Of a stretch of 64,000 bases of DNA, positions 8,837 to 16,295 are shown piece after piece. The stretch covers positions 62,001 through 126,000 of the forward strand of contig NZ_JARZHH010000003.1 of the NCBI RefSeq assembly GCF_029946515.1, given 5' to 3'. Position 1 is the stretch's first letter. The number at the start of each line of letters is the position of its first letter. The DNA comes from Polyangium sp. 6x1 (GTDB lineage Bacteria; Myxococcota_A; Polyangia; Polyangiales; Polyangiaceae). The notes under the pieces were generated by a model. The model was not told where the DNA came from, did no database searches, and saw only the letters and a list, made by a program, of their open reading frames with translations. The translations under genes were made by a program, and so were the position numbers.

Positions 8837-9656
8837 ATGCGCGCCAGTCGTCGGGCTTCATCGTCTCTTTCGAGAGCAGCTTCAGCTTGTAGGTCACCCA
8901 TTCGGGGTGATTCGGCAGGCTCAGCTCCATGTCGACGATGTGGGACTCTTTCTGGTCCACCCAGACGAACCCGCCTCGATTCTTGAGCCCCGGCCCGTCC
9001 ATCTTGTACTTGCTACACGGCGTGCTCTCGCGCGTCTCGTCGCCCACGTACGACACCACGACCTCGCCGCGGTATTCGAAGATCGGGCCCCTTTCGGCGT
9101 ACGTCGGGTTCGCGACGCCGATCTTGAACGAGCCGAGCGGGTCTTTCAGGTACCGGAACGCGAGGTTCAGGCTCCCGAAATCGAAGCTGTGCACGTGGAA
9201 CGGCGATTGCGCGATCGTGATCGTATTCGGGGCGAACCCATTGATCTCGACCCGCAGCGTCTGCGTCATTGGCGCGTATTCGGCCACCGCGACGTCGCGC
9301 TCTTTCCCGCCGCGCGTCATCTGCCGCGATTCGAGGCGCGTCGCCAGGAAGCGCGTCCAGTCCATCGTCGCGAGGACGTGGCTCGCGCTCTTGGGCTTCG
9401 GCTCCCGGAATTTGAACGCCTCGATGGTCTCTCGATTGACCACGTAGAACGAGACACGCTCCGGCTTCGACCCGTCCGTGTTCGACTTGACGTAGTGGTA
9501 GGCGATGCCCACGGGGAGCTTCGACGCGTCGAACGAGAATGCCTCGACGCCCTGCGGCTCGGCTTTCGGGCCGCCGAAAAGCCCGGAAATCGGCCCGCCG
9601 CACCCCGCCAAGAAGAGCGTCGCCGCCAGACAGGTCGCCCCCAGGACCGCTCGCAT
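8811..9656 (-). CDS. Lipoprotein of unknown function
   Basis: The 281-residue protein begins with a lipoprotein signal ending F-L-A-G-C (Cys19), followed by a Gly/Pro linker. The remaining 240 residues look beta-rich and soluble, with many alternating hydrophobic and polar residues and a Cys near residue 217. I recognise no family. A GTG nine codons upstream is possible, but ATG 9656 gives a standard signal peptide. The gene lies 23 bp downstream of the cyclase gene on the same strand and may be cotranscribed with it. Its last 26 bp overlap the convergent membrane-protein gene. Confidence 0.7.
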   Translation of the reverse strand: MRAVLGATCLAATLFLAGCGGPISGLFGGPKAEPQGVEAFSFDASKLPVGIAYHYVKSNTDGSKPERVSFYVVNRETIEAFKFREPKPKSASHVLATMDWTRFLATRLESRQMTRGGKERDVAVAEYAPMTQTLRVEINGFAPNTITIAQSPFHVHSFDFGSLNLAFRYLKDPLGSFKIGVANPTYAERGPIFEYRGEVVVSYVGDETRESTPCSKYKMDGPGLKNRGGFVWVDQKESHIVDMELSLPNHPEWVTYKLKLLSKETMKPDDWRAFMRAQVGK

Positions 9657-9679
9657 GCGCCCGCATGCTAGCAAAGTTT

Positions 9680-11017
9680 TCACGCCAAACGAAAGATCCT
9701 GACCGGCTCTTTTCGACCGCGCACGTGCAGCGGCGCCGTCGCCGTCGCCTCGGGCAGCTCGAGGCCGCACGATTCGAAGACGCGCGCCGTCACGAGGATC
9801 TGGGATCCAAGCTCCTTGTTCAGCCCCTCGACGCGGGAGGCGACGTTCACCACGTCGCCAATGACAGTGTATTCTTTTCGCTCCGACGAACCCACGTTCC
9901 CGATGAGCGCCTTGCCCGACGCGATGCCGATGCCGACCCGCGTCGCCGGGATCGATCCGTCCGCGACGAGCGCTTCGAGCTTCGACACGATCTCGATCGC
10001 CGCTTCGATCGCGTTCTTGCAATCGTTGTCGCCCCGGAGCGGCGCGCCGAACACGGCCATGAAGCCGTCGCCGAGGAACTTGTTCACGATGCCGTGGTGC
10101 GCGTTGACGCTCTCGATCATGAAATCGAAGAGGGCGTTCAGGTACCCCACGACCTCCTCGGGGCTCTTTCGCTCGGCGAACGCCGTGAAATTGCGGACGT
10201 CGAGGAACATCACGCAGACCTCGCGCACCTCGCTCTTGACGTCGGCCTTCTGCGCGAGCAGCCGCTCCACGACCGCGGGCGAGACGTGCTGGCCGAACAC
10301 GCTGAGGATGCGGCTGCGATCTTCGAGTGATTCGAGCGTCCGGCGGAAACCCTTCTCCAGCCGCCGCGCCACGAACCCCGCGGCCACGCCGCTCGCGAGC
10401 AGCACGAGCGCCTTGCCGCCGTGGTGCGCCTTCGACGTGAGCGAGGCGCTCGCCACGCCGAGCTGCGCGGCTCCGCCCGAGAGGAACGCGAGCAGGCCGT
10501 ACTCGGTCGCGGCCACGATGCCCGAGAAGACGCAGAGCTTCGGATCGAGCCGCAGCGTCGAGAGCAGGATGAACACGAAGTACACGAATGCCGGCGGCAG
10601 CAGCAGCGCCTCGAAGGGCTCGACGATCGACATGTAATAGACGATCGCCAGCGTGGGCAGGCTCGTCTCGACGAACGTATCGATGTAACGCCGCGCCGCG
10701 GGCGGCTTCGTGCGGCTCTTGATGAACTTCTCGAGCCCGCGCAGCACGACGAGCTCGTAGGCCGCGAACCCGCCGAGCAAGAGGCCCACGCGGACGCGAT
10801 CGAGGCGGCTGTGGAAGAGCTCGGCCATCGCGCCCGGGTACGACGCCGAGAACGCGAGGAACGCGATGAGCGCGCCGCCGAAGATGCCCGCGAGCAGCTG
10901 CGCCCGGAAGCGCTCGCTGATGAGGATCTCCCGCGCGAGGCTCGCGTCGATCGCCGCCGTCGCGCGGGGCGTCGGGCCCTGTCTCTGGTCGGTCACCAAG
11001 GACCGCGATGCTACCAC
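9680..11017 (-). CDS. Membrane-bound class III adenylate/guanylate cyclase
   Basis: This 445-residue protein has about six transmembrane helices in residues 35-220 and a C-terminal class III cyclase domain (about 245-440). The domain has the metal-binding aspartates in V-M-F-L-D-V-R-N-F-T and G-D-G-F-M-A-V-F-G, and the conserved G-D-V-V-N-V-A-S-R segment. The usual Lys appears in R-K-E-Y-T-V-I-G-D, which favours ATP over GTP. It would make a cyclic nucleotide in response to an unknown membrane signal. An S-helix-like linker (F-G-Q-H-V-S-P-A-V-V-E-R-L-L) joins the halves, as in many bacterial cyclases. A lipoprotein gene follows 23 bp downstream. Confidence 0.92.
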   Translation of the reverse strand: MVASRSLVTDQRQGPTPRATAAIDASLAREILISERFRAQLLAGIFGGALIAFLAFSASYPGAMAELFHSRLDRVRVGLLLGGFAAYELVVLRGLEKFIKSRTKPPAARRYIDTFVETSLPTLAIVYYMSIVEPFEALLLPPAFVYFVFILLSTLRLDPKLCVFSGIVAATEYGLLAFLSGGAAQLGVASASLTSKAHHGGKALVLLASGVAAGFVARRLEKGFRRTLESLEDRSRILSVFGQHVSPAVVERLLAQKADVKSEVREVCVMFLDVRNFTAFAERKSPEEVVGYLNALFDFMIESVNAHHGIVNKFLGDGFMAVFGAPLRGDNDCKNAIEAAIEIVSKLEALVADGSIPATRVGIGIASGKALIGNVGSSERKEYTVIGDVVNVASRVEGLNKELGSQILVTARVFESCGLELPEATATAPLHVRGRKEPVRIFRLA

Positions 11018-11183
11018 CTCGCGCGCCGTCGACGGATCGATCGAATGAGCGCACGAGCGCCGACCCAGGTCGAGAGCCTGGATCGGAGCCCGCGGTCGAG
11101 CGGCGTCAGGGGGGTTCAGCGAGCATGCCGGGCCGCTGGGAGGTGCAATCGAGGGCCACGGCGGAAGACCTCGTCGAGAGAGG

Positions 11184-12518
11184 TCAGCCCTGGGCGATCT
11201 TCTCGTCGGCGATCGTGAGCGCGGCGTCGAGCGCGGCGATGCCCTCGTCGAGCTCCTCCTCCGTCACGATGAGCGGCGGCGCGATCACGAGGTGGCTCAC
11301 CCACGCGAGCACCGTGACGCCGCGCTTCGTCATCTCGGCGGCGACCGCGTCGATGACGAGCGGCTTGCGGGCGGCCTTGTCCTGCGGCGTGTTGAACGGC
11401 TCCTTCGTCGTGCGGTCCTTGACGAGCTCGACGGCCCAGAAGAGGCCGAGGCCGCGCACGTCGCCGATCGACGGGTGCTTCGCGGCGAGCGCCTTGAGCT
11501 TCTGCCCGAGCAGCTCGCCCATCTTCGCCGACCGCTCGATGAGGTCGAGCCGCTTGTACTCGTTGATCGCCGCGATCGCGGGCGCGAGCGTCAGCGGGTG
11601 CGCCTCGTAGGTATGGCCGTGCGCGAAGTAGTTGTCGTCGAAGAAGTCGGCGATCGCGCGGCTCGTCGCGACCACGCCGAGCGGCATCGCCGCGTTCGTC
11701 ACGCCCTTCGCCGTCGTCAGGATGTCGGGCGTCACGCCCCAGTGCTCCACGGCGAACCACTTGCCCGTGCGGCCCCAGCCCGTCATCACCTCGTCGGCGA
11801 TGAGCAAGACGCCGCGCTTCTTCGCGAGCTCGGCGAGCTTCGGCAGGTAGTCCGGGGGCGGCACGAGCACGCCGTTCGTCCCGACGATCGGCTCGACGAT
11901 GACGGCGGCCACGTTCTCTTCGTGGTCGATCATGTACGCGAGGTAATCGGCGCAGGCCGTGCCGCACGTGCCCTGCTTTTGCTGGAGCGGGCAGCGATAA
12001 CAATTCGCCTCGGGCCCGAATATCACGCCGGGGATCTTCCCGGTCGGCTCCACGAACCAGCGGCGCAGGTCGCCCGTCGCGGCGATCGAGCCCGCCGTCG
12101 AGCCGTGGTACGAGGTGTAGCGGGCGATGATCTTGTGTTTGCCCGTGTAGAGCCGGGCGATCTTGATGGCGGCCTCGTTCGCCTCGGTGCCGGACGTGGC
12201 GAAGAAGAACTTGTCGAGCCCCGCCGGCATCACCTCGAGCATCTTCAGCGCGGCCTTCGCGCGCACGTCGCACGTGTACGAGGGCCCGATGAACGCGAGC
12301 TCCTTGGCTTGCGCGCAAATGGCGTCGATGACCGCCTGGTTCTGGTGGCCCAGGTTCGAGCAGACGAGCTGCGACGAGAAATCCAGGTATCGTTTGCCGG
12401 AGGCGTCCCAGAAATGGCAACCCTCGGCCTTCGTGACGTGCAGCGGCTTCCAGCCGCGCTGTGCGCGCCAGGTGCCGTAGGTATGCCTCGCTGTGAGCTC
12501 GGAGATGTCGTCGGTCAT
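11184..12518 (-). CDS. Class III PLP-dependent aminotransferase
   Basis: The 444-residue protein is a fold-type I class III aminotransferase. It contains S-G-T-E-A-N-E-A-A-I-K (cofactor phosphate site), Y-H-G-S-T-A-G, the P-L-P-binding Asp in L-L-I-A-D-E-V-M-T-G-W-G-R-T-G, and the Schiff-base Lys in T-T-A-K-G-V-T-N. The class covers omega-amino acid, taurine and beta-alanine transaminases; the substrate cannot be read from sequence. A Cys-containing insert (N-C-Y-R-C-P-L) at about residue 172 sits near the active-site entrance and is found in only some subgroups. ATG 12518 is the start. No pathway partners are adjacent. Confidence 0.9.
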   Translation of the reverse strand: MTDDISELTARHTYGTWRAQRGWKPLHVTKAEGCHFWDASGKRYLDFSSQLVCSNLGHQNQAVIDAICAQAKELAFIGPSYTCDVRAKAALKMLEVMPAGLDKFFFATSGTEANEAAIKIARLYTGKHKIIARYTSYHGSTAGSIAATGDLRRWFVEPTGKIPGVIFGPEANCYRCPLQQKQGTCGTACADYLAYMIDHEENVAAVIVEPIVGTNGVLVPPPDYLPKLAELAKKRGVLLIADEVMTGWGRTGKWFAVEHWGVTPDILTTAKGVTNAAMPLGVVATSRAIADFFDDNYFAHGHTYEAHPLTLAPAIAAINEYKRLDLIERSAKMGELLGQKLKALAAKHPSIGDVRGLGLFWAVELVKDRTTKEPFNTPQDKAARKPLVIDAVAAEMTKRGVTVLAWVSHLVIAPPLIVTEEELDEGIAALDAALTIADEKIAQG

Positions 12519-12586
12519 GGCCGCGCATCCTAGGCCATCGCCGAGCGCTACGGAACGCCGGTTTTTGGTGAGGGCCGTTGCCGCGG

Positions 12587-13348
12587 TCAGGGCATCTTGA
12601 CGACGTGGAAGGTCTGGACGAAACCCGGCTTCGACGGCGTGCCGAAGACGCCGAGCAGCTTCGAGTCGGGCACGATGTAGATCGCCTTCAGCGCCGAGAT
12701 GTCGAGCTTGCCGCCGGCCGCCGTGAACGGAGTGGGCTTCTGCCCCTCCTTCACGCCCTCGATCTTGCCCTTCGACCACTTGAGCTTCATCGACAGGCTC
12801 GACACGTCGAGCTCGTCGCGGTTGTCCGGCCAGCCGATGCTACGGATCGCAACGAACTGACCCTCCTCGAGCTTCTGCGCGAGCTTCGGCAGGACCTCCG
12901 CGACCTTCTCGTCGAGGTGCTCCTCGCACTCGCCGGGCTGACAGACGCGCATCGGATCGCGGCTCTGCCCGTCCTCTCCGAAGAAGTGGATCTCGAGGCT
13001 CCCGGTCGACTCGTTGCGCTTCTCCATCGGCACGACGAAGAGCTTCTTCGACGCCGACCAGCCGATGCGCCGGCCGCCGCCCTTGATGATCTCCTTCGCG
13101 AGCGACTCCGACTCGCTCAGCGCCTTCGCCTCCGCGGGCTTGCGCTCCGGCGCCTTCGCCTCGGCGGGTGTTTCGCCCGCGGGCTTTGCCTCGGCGGCCT
13201 GGGTCTCTTCCGCGGGCTTCGACTCCTCGGGGGCCGCCTCTTTCGTGGTGCTTTCGCCGCCGCCTTCGGGCGTGACGGGTTCCTTCGCGGGGCCGCAGGC
13301 CGGCAAGAGCGCGAGCACGAAGGCGAGGGAAGCGAGCGAGCGAACCAT
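12587..13348 (-). CDS. Lipoprotein with Glu/Ala/Pro-rich linker
   Basis: The 253-residue protein has a lipoprotein signal ending L-L-P-A-C (Cys18), then a Glu/Lys/Ala/Pro-rich linker of about 60 residues, and a soluble domain of about 170 residues with one close Cys pair (V-C-Q-P-G-E-C-E). The family is not recognised. The start is fixed by AGGAGG eight bases before ATG 13348; the longer frame from 13384 would lack a signal. It is divergent from the Cys-rich lipoprotein gene at 13499. Confidence 0.72.
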   Translation of the reverse strand: MVRSLASLAFVLALLPACGPAKEPVTPEGGGESTTKEAAPEESKPAEETQAAEAKPAGETPAEAKAPERKPAEAKALSESESLAKEIIKGGGRRIGWSASKKLFVVPMEKRNESTGSLEIHFFGEDGQSRDPMRVCQPGECEEHLDEKVAEVLPKLAQKLEEGQFVAIRSIGWPDNRDELDVSSLSMKLKWSKGKIEGVKEGQKPTPFTAAGGKLDISALKAIYIVPDSKLLGVFGTPSKPGFVQTFHVVKMP

Positions 13349-13498
13349 GGGGGAGACCTCCTGGGGGTTTGGGGCGCAGGACACCGCAGGTGATCCGAAG
13401 CCCCAAGCGTCGACCGATGTGGTTCGAGGAAGCTACTCCAGGCCGAGCCCGCGCGGAAAACCTTTTCCAGCGCGCGGAGGCCGGTACACTCGCGCATC

Positions 13499-14500
13499 AT
13501 GCAAAACCACTCGGGTTCTTTCTCTTTGCCTCGCACCACGACCGGGCTCGCTCTTCGGCTCTCGGCGCTCTTCTTGCTCGCCGTTCCGCTCGGCGCGTGC
13601 GGGGACGAGGCGCCGGCGCCTCCCGGGCCGATCCCGCTCGACGCGCTGCGTGAGGAGCTCGCGCATGCGACGTGCGAGCAAAACGTGCGGTGCGGGCTCA
13701 CGCCGGACAAGGCCACGTGCGACGCGACGCAAGGCGACGAGCAGCAGACGCTCCAGCTCCTGACGGACGCGGTGCTCGGGCGCGTGACGTACGATGAGGC
13801 CGCGGGCCGCGCGTGCGTCGAAGCGATCCGCGCGTATGCGTGCGACACGCGCGCCTCGGCGCAGAAGGGCGTCTCCGACGCGTGCGCGGGCATGTTCGTC
13901 GGGACGGTGCCCGAGGGTGACGCGTGCCTGCTCGCGGAGGAGTGCGCGGGCGACAGCTTCTGCGACACGTCGATGCCCACGGGGGGCGGCGTCTGCTCTC
14001 TTGGCGTGTGCAAGAAGCGGCCGGCGCTCGTGGCCGTGGGCGGCGATTGCACGACGAACCCGTGCGTCGCGTCGGCCTACTGCGATCAGGCGGCAATGCC
14101 GTTCACGTGCAAGGCGCGCAAGGACAACGGCGACGCGTGCGACGCGGTCGATCAATGCAAGGACGGGATGCGCTGCGACGTCGGCGGCAACCCGCAGACC
14201 TGCTACCTCTTGCAAAACCGCGGCGGCCAGTGCAATCCGTCGTTGCAGCAAGGCGCGTGCTTTCGGTTCGACGATTATTGCCACCCGACGGACCGCAAAT
14301 GCGTGCAGCTCCCGAAGGACGGGACGCCGTGCACGATGGACAACGAATGCCTGGAGTATGCATTCTGCGACAACGGCACGTGCAAGCGGAAGGCGACCGA
14401 GGGCGAGGCGTGCATGGGTGACGGCGATTGCCTCGGGACGCTCTGGTGCAACGAGATGGTGTGCACGATGCGGGCGTCGAATGAGGTTTGTGCGTTCTGA
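13499..14500 (+). CDS. Cysteine-rich lipoprotein (Dickkopf-like repeats)
   Basis: The 333-residue protein carries a long signal ending V-P-L-G-A-C (Cys34) and over 25 further Cys. The first part (35-150) is a helical Cys-poor region with C-E-Q-N-V-R-C-G. The second contains repeated units such as G-D-A-C, C-x-x-G-M-R-C-D and G-x-P-C-T-M-D-N-E-C, similar to the Cys-rich repeats of the lipoprotein at 5795. It is probably an exposed disulfide-stabilised protein. No enzymatic motif is seen. It borders the RiPP cluster but its composition resembles general surface lipoproteins, so I do not include it in that cluster. Confidence 0.75.
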   Translation: MQNHSGSFSLPRTTTGLALRLSALFLLAVPLGACGDEAPAPPGPIPLDALREELAHATCEQNVRCGLTPDKATCDATQGDEQQTLQLLTDAVLGRVTYDEAAGRACVEAIRAYACDTRASAQKGVSDACAGMFVGTVPEGDACLLAEECAGDSFCDTSMPTGGGVCSLGVCKKRPALVAVGGDCTTNPCVASAYCDQAAMPFTCKARKDNGDACDAVDQCKDGMRCDVGGNPQTCYLLQNRGGQCNPSLQQGACFRFDDYCHPTDRKCVQLPKDGTPCTMDNECLEYAFCDNGTCKRKATEGEACMGDGDCLGTLWCNEMVCTMRASNEVCAF

Positions 14501-14561
14501 GAGGGCGTGACCGCGGGCAAGGAATGCCCGTGGCGGGGGGGCGTCCCGGCGATGCTTCGAT

Positions 14562-15713
14562 CTACATGCCCTCTCGAACCTCCGTGGCGCGTTCAAGCTT
14601 CGCGTGGAGCTCGTCGAAGACGGAGTCGGAGAGGGCCGCGGGGTCGGCGGATAACCCTCGCGCCCGGAGCAACGGGACGTAGAGGCAATCGTCGAGGAGC
14701 GCGGCGCGCGTGGCCTCGAGCGCCCCGCGGTCCTCGATACCGGCGTCGATGAGCGCGTCGAGGAAGGCGAGGCGGCCCGGCACGTCGTCCACGTGCTCGG
14801 CGGCCCGGAGGCCCAGGCGGAAAATCTGCGCTGCGCGTCCATCGAGACCGAGTCGCGAGGCGAGGCCGCCGAGGTAGTGGAGGTATCGGAGCACGCATGG
14901 ATCGTCCGGCTCGGCGAGGCCGCGCATGCAGAGCACGCGGGCTGCGAGATCCTCCATGACGCGCTGGCACCGGGGCAACTCACCCGATGCTGCATGCAGA
15001 CCTACGCGGTAGGTGACCCGCAAGAGTTTGTGGAACCCGCTGACGTTCCAGGCATCGCTTTGGAGCAGAGCCGCTGCCTCCGCGAATTGCTCCAGCCTGG
15101 CGAGCGTGAGAAGCTCCATCTCTTCCAGTAATAGAAATGGCTGCTCGCCACAGAATGAGCGCGCCCGGCGCAAGAAGTCGAGGGCGCCTGTGAGATCCCG
15201 GGCGACGAAGTACGTCTTGACCGAGTCGACGACGTACACGTTTCGGAGCAGGTCGGACAACGATCGACGCCGCACGAGCACTTGCCACGATGCTGGGTCG
15301 ATCTCCACCTCGCCCAGCCGTACGGGCTCGCCCGAAAGCGTCTCGACCACGAGCGCGAAATGGGCGAGCGCGGACTCGTGATCACCAACGATGCGGCGCA
15401 GCCTGCCGAGGTTGATCCAGGGCTGGATCATGTGCGCCCCTGCAATTGTGACGCCGTGCCGTCCGACCAGGCGCGCGGCCCACCCCAGTTGTCGCGCGCA
15501 GACCTCTGCCGCCGCGCGCGGGCGACCTCGGTAGACCTCGATGAGCCCGGTGTTGTTGCAGCACTCTTCGATGCGCGAAAAGGCAGCGTCGTCCGGCTCC
15601 AGGGCGTTCAGCCTGCCGATCAAATCGGACGCCCACACGCGGAGCGGCGGGCGCCGTACTCTCCCCTGTTCGGCGAGCGTATCAGGGGGGAGCCATGCGT
15701 CGCGTGGATCCAT
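14562..15713 (-). CDS. Helical-repeat (TPR-like) protein at the end of the RiPP operon
   Basis: This is a 383-residue soluble protein with no signal or membrane segment. It is almost wholly helical, with repeated pairs of amphipathic helices (for example A-A-E-V-C-A-R-Q-L-G-W-A-A-R and A-L-D-F-L-R-R-A-R-S-F), consistent with degenerate TPRs. The start ATG 15713 is chosen because AAGGAG lies nine bases upstream; the longer frame would run into the precursor region. It follows both precursor genes on the same strand behind a hairpin. A role in regulation, scaffolding the maturase or self-protection is possible but unproven. No family name can be given. Confidence 0.7.
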   Translation of the reverse strand: MDPRDAWLPPDTLAEQGRVRRPPLRVWASDLIGRLNALEPDDAAFSRIEECCNNTGLIEVYRGRPRAAAEVCARQLGWAARLVGRHGVTIAGAHMIQPWINLGRLRRIVGDHESALAHFALVVETLSGEPVRLGEVEIDPASWQVLVRRRSLSDLLRNVYVVDSVKTYFVARDLTGALDFLRRARSFCGEQPFLLLEEMELLTLARLEQFAEAAALLQSDAWNVSGFHKLLRVTYRVGLHAASGELPRCQRVMEDLAARVLCMRGLAEPDDPCVLRYLHYLGGLASRLGLDGRAAQIFRLGLRAAEHVDDVPGRLAFLDALIDAGIEDRGALEATRAALLDDCLYVPLLRARGLSADPAALSDSVFDELHAKLERATEVREGM

Positions 15714-15750
15714 GCTGGAGAGCTCCTTCGGCAAAGGGTGAAATGAAAGA

Positions 15751-15781
15751 AGCGGCTGGCGTGGTCCCACGCGCAACCGCT
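15751..15781 (-). terminator. Hairpin between precursor gene and TPR-like gene
   Basis: AGCGG.TG-GCGTGG and CCACGC-CA.CCGCT form a stem of 6 bp plus 8 bp with one mismatch and one bulge around a 2-nt loop. On the minus strand it begins 6 nt after the precursor stop and is followed by TCTTTCATTT. This resembles a weak intrinsic terminator or processing hairpin. It would let the precursor genes be expressed more strongly than the downstream helical-repeat gene. Confidence 0.6.
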
Positions 15782-15787
15782 CCCGGA

Positions 15788-15967
15788 CTATACGTTGCTT
15801 GCGGAGCTCGGTCCCGAACGGCAAGAACCATTGGTGCAACCACCACCGTTGACGCTCGCGCCACCGGTCACCCCGGCGAGATCGAGATCATCGAGCTCTG
15901 CAATCTCGAACTCGATCGCTTCCTCCGCTGGCACCTTCTCGTTTGGGTTTCTCTTTTCCTCGGGCAT
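15788..15967 (-). CDS. RiPP precursor peptide B, GG leader, two-Cys core
   Basis: This 59-residue gene encodes a leader of 36 residues that ends A-G-V-T-G-G and contains the acidic helix E-E-A-I-E-F-E-I-A-E-L-D-D-L-D-L. The predicted 23-residue core has the segment GGGCTNGSCRSG, with Cys44 and Cys49. The leader matches precursor A in 19 of 36 positions, while the cores differ. This is the pattern of double-glycine leaders removed by C39 peptidases, and such a peptidase-transporter lies 4 kb away. AGGGA about six bases before ATG 15967 acts as ribosome binding site. The thioether or other crosslink expected from the neighbouring rSAM enzyme is an inference. Confidence 0.85.
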   Translation of the reverse strand: MPEEKRNPNEKVPAEEAIEFEIAELDDLDLAGVTGGASVNGGGCTNGSCRSGPSSASNV

Positions 15968-16064
15968 ATTCTTTCCCTTTGGGTCGCGTACTAATGCGCC
16001 ATTCGTACTCTGTCGTTGAATAAGGAGAGGCTGACGTGTTCCAACGTGCAGCCGCTTCCGGAGG

Positions 16065-16262
16065 TCACCTGCAAAATCCGTTGGCAGTGCCGCAACTGCC
16101 GCCCCTGCAACCACAGTCGGCGGCGAGAACTGCCTCCGCCACATTCCCCTCGCTGCCGCCGGTCACCTCGGCGAGGTCCATCTCGTCGAGCTCCATGATC
16201 TCGAGCAGAATCGCTTCCTCCGTCGTAATTTCTTCGTTCGTGGGTTTCACTTTATCGGACAT
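16065..16262 (-). CDS. RiPP precursor peptide A, GG leader, four-Cys core
   Basis: The 65-residue gene has a 36-residue leader with E-E-A-I-L-L-E-I-M-E-L-D-E-M-D-L and the cleavage motif A-E-V-T-G-G. The 29-residue core ends in CGCRGGSCGTANGFC plus Arg, placing Cys at 50, 52, 57 and 64. The core shares the pattern C-x-x-G-S-C with precursor B, which may mark one common crosslinked ring. GGAGAG lies a few bases before ATG 16262. The gene begins 33 nt after the rSAM stop, so enzyme and substrate are in one transcript. It is an acidic leader with a small Gly/Cys-rich core, typical of sactipeptide- or ranthipeptide-like RiPPs. Confidence 0.87.
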   Translation of the reverse strand: MSDKVKPTNEEITTEEAILLEIMELDEMDLAEVTGGSEGNVAEAVLAADCGCRGGSCGTANGFCR

Positions 16263-16295
16263 GTTCTCTCCTGTCGTCAGTCCCGCGATGCGGGC

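Noticed and set aside
13499-14500. Including the Cys-rich lipoprotein in the RiPP cluster
   Set aside because: It is on the opposite strand to the adjacent TPR-like gene and resembles the surface lipoprotein at 5795, not a RiPP component.
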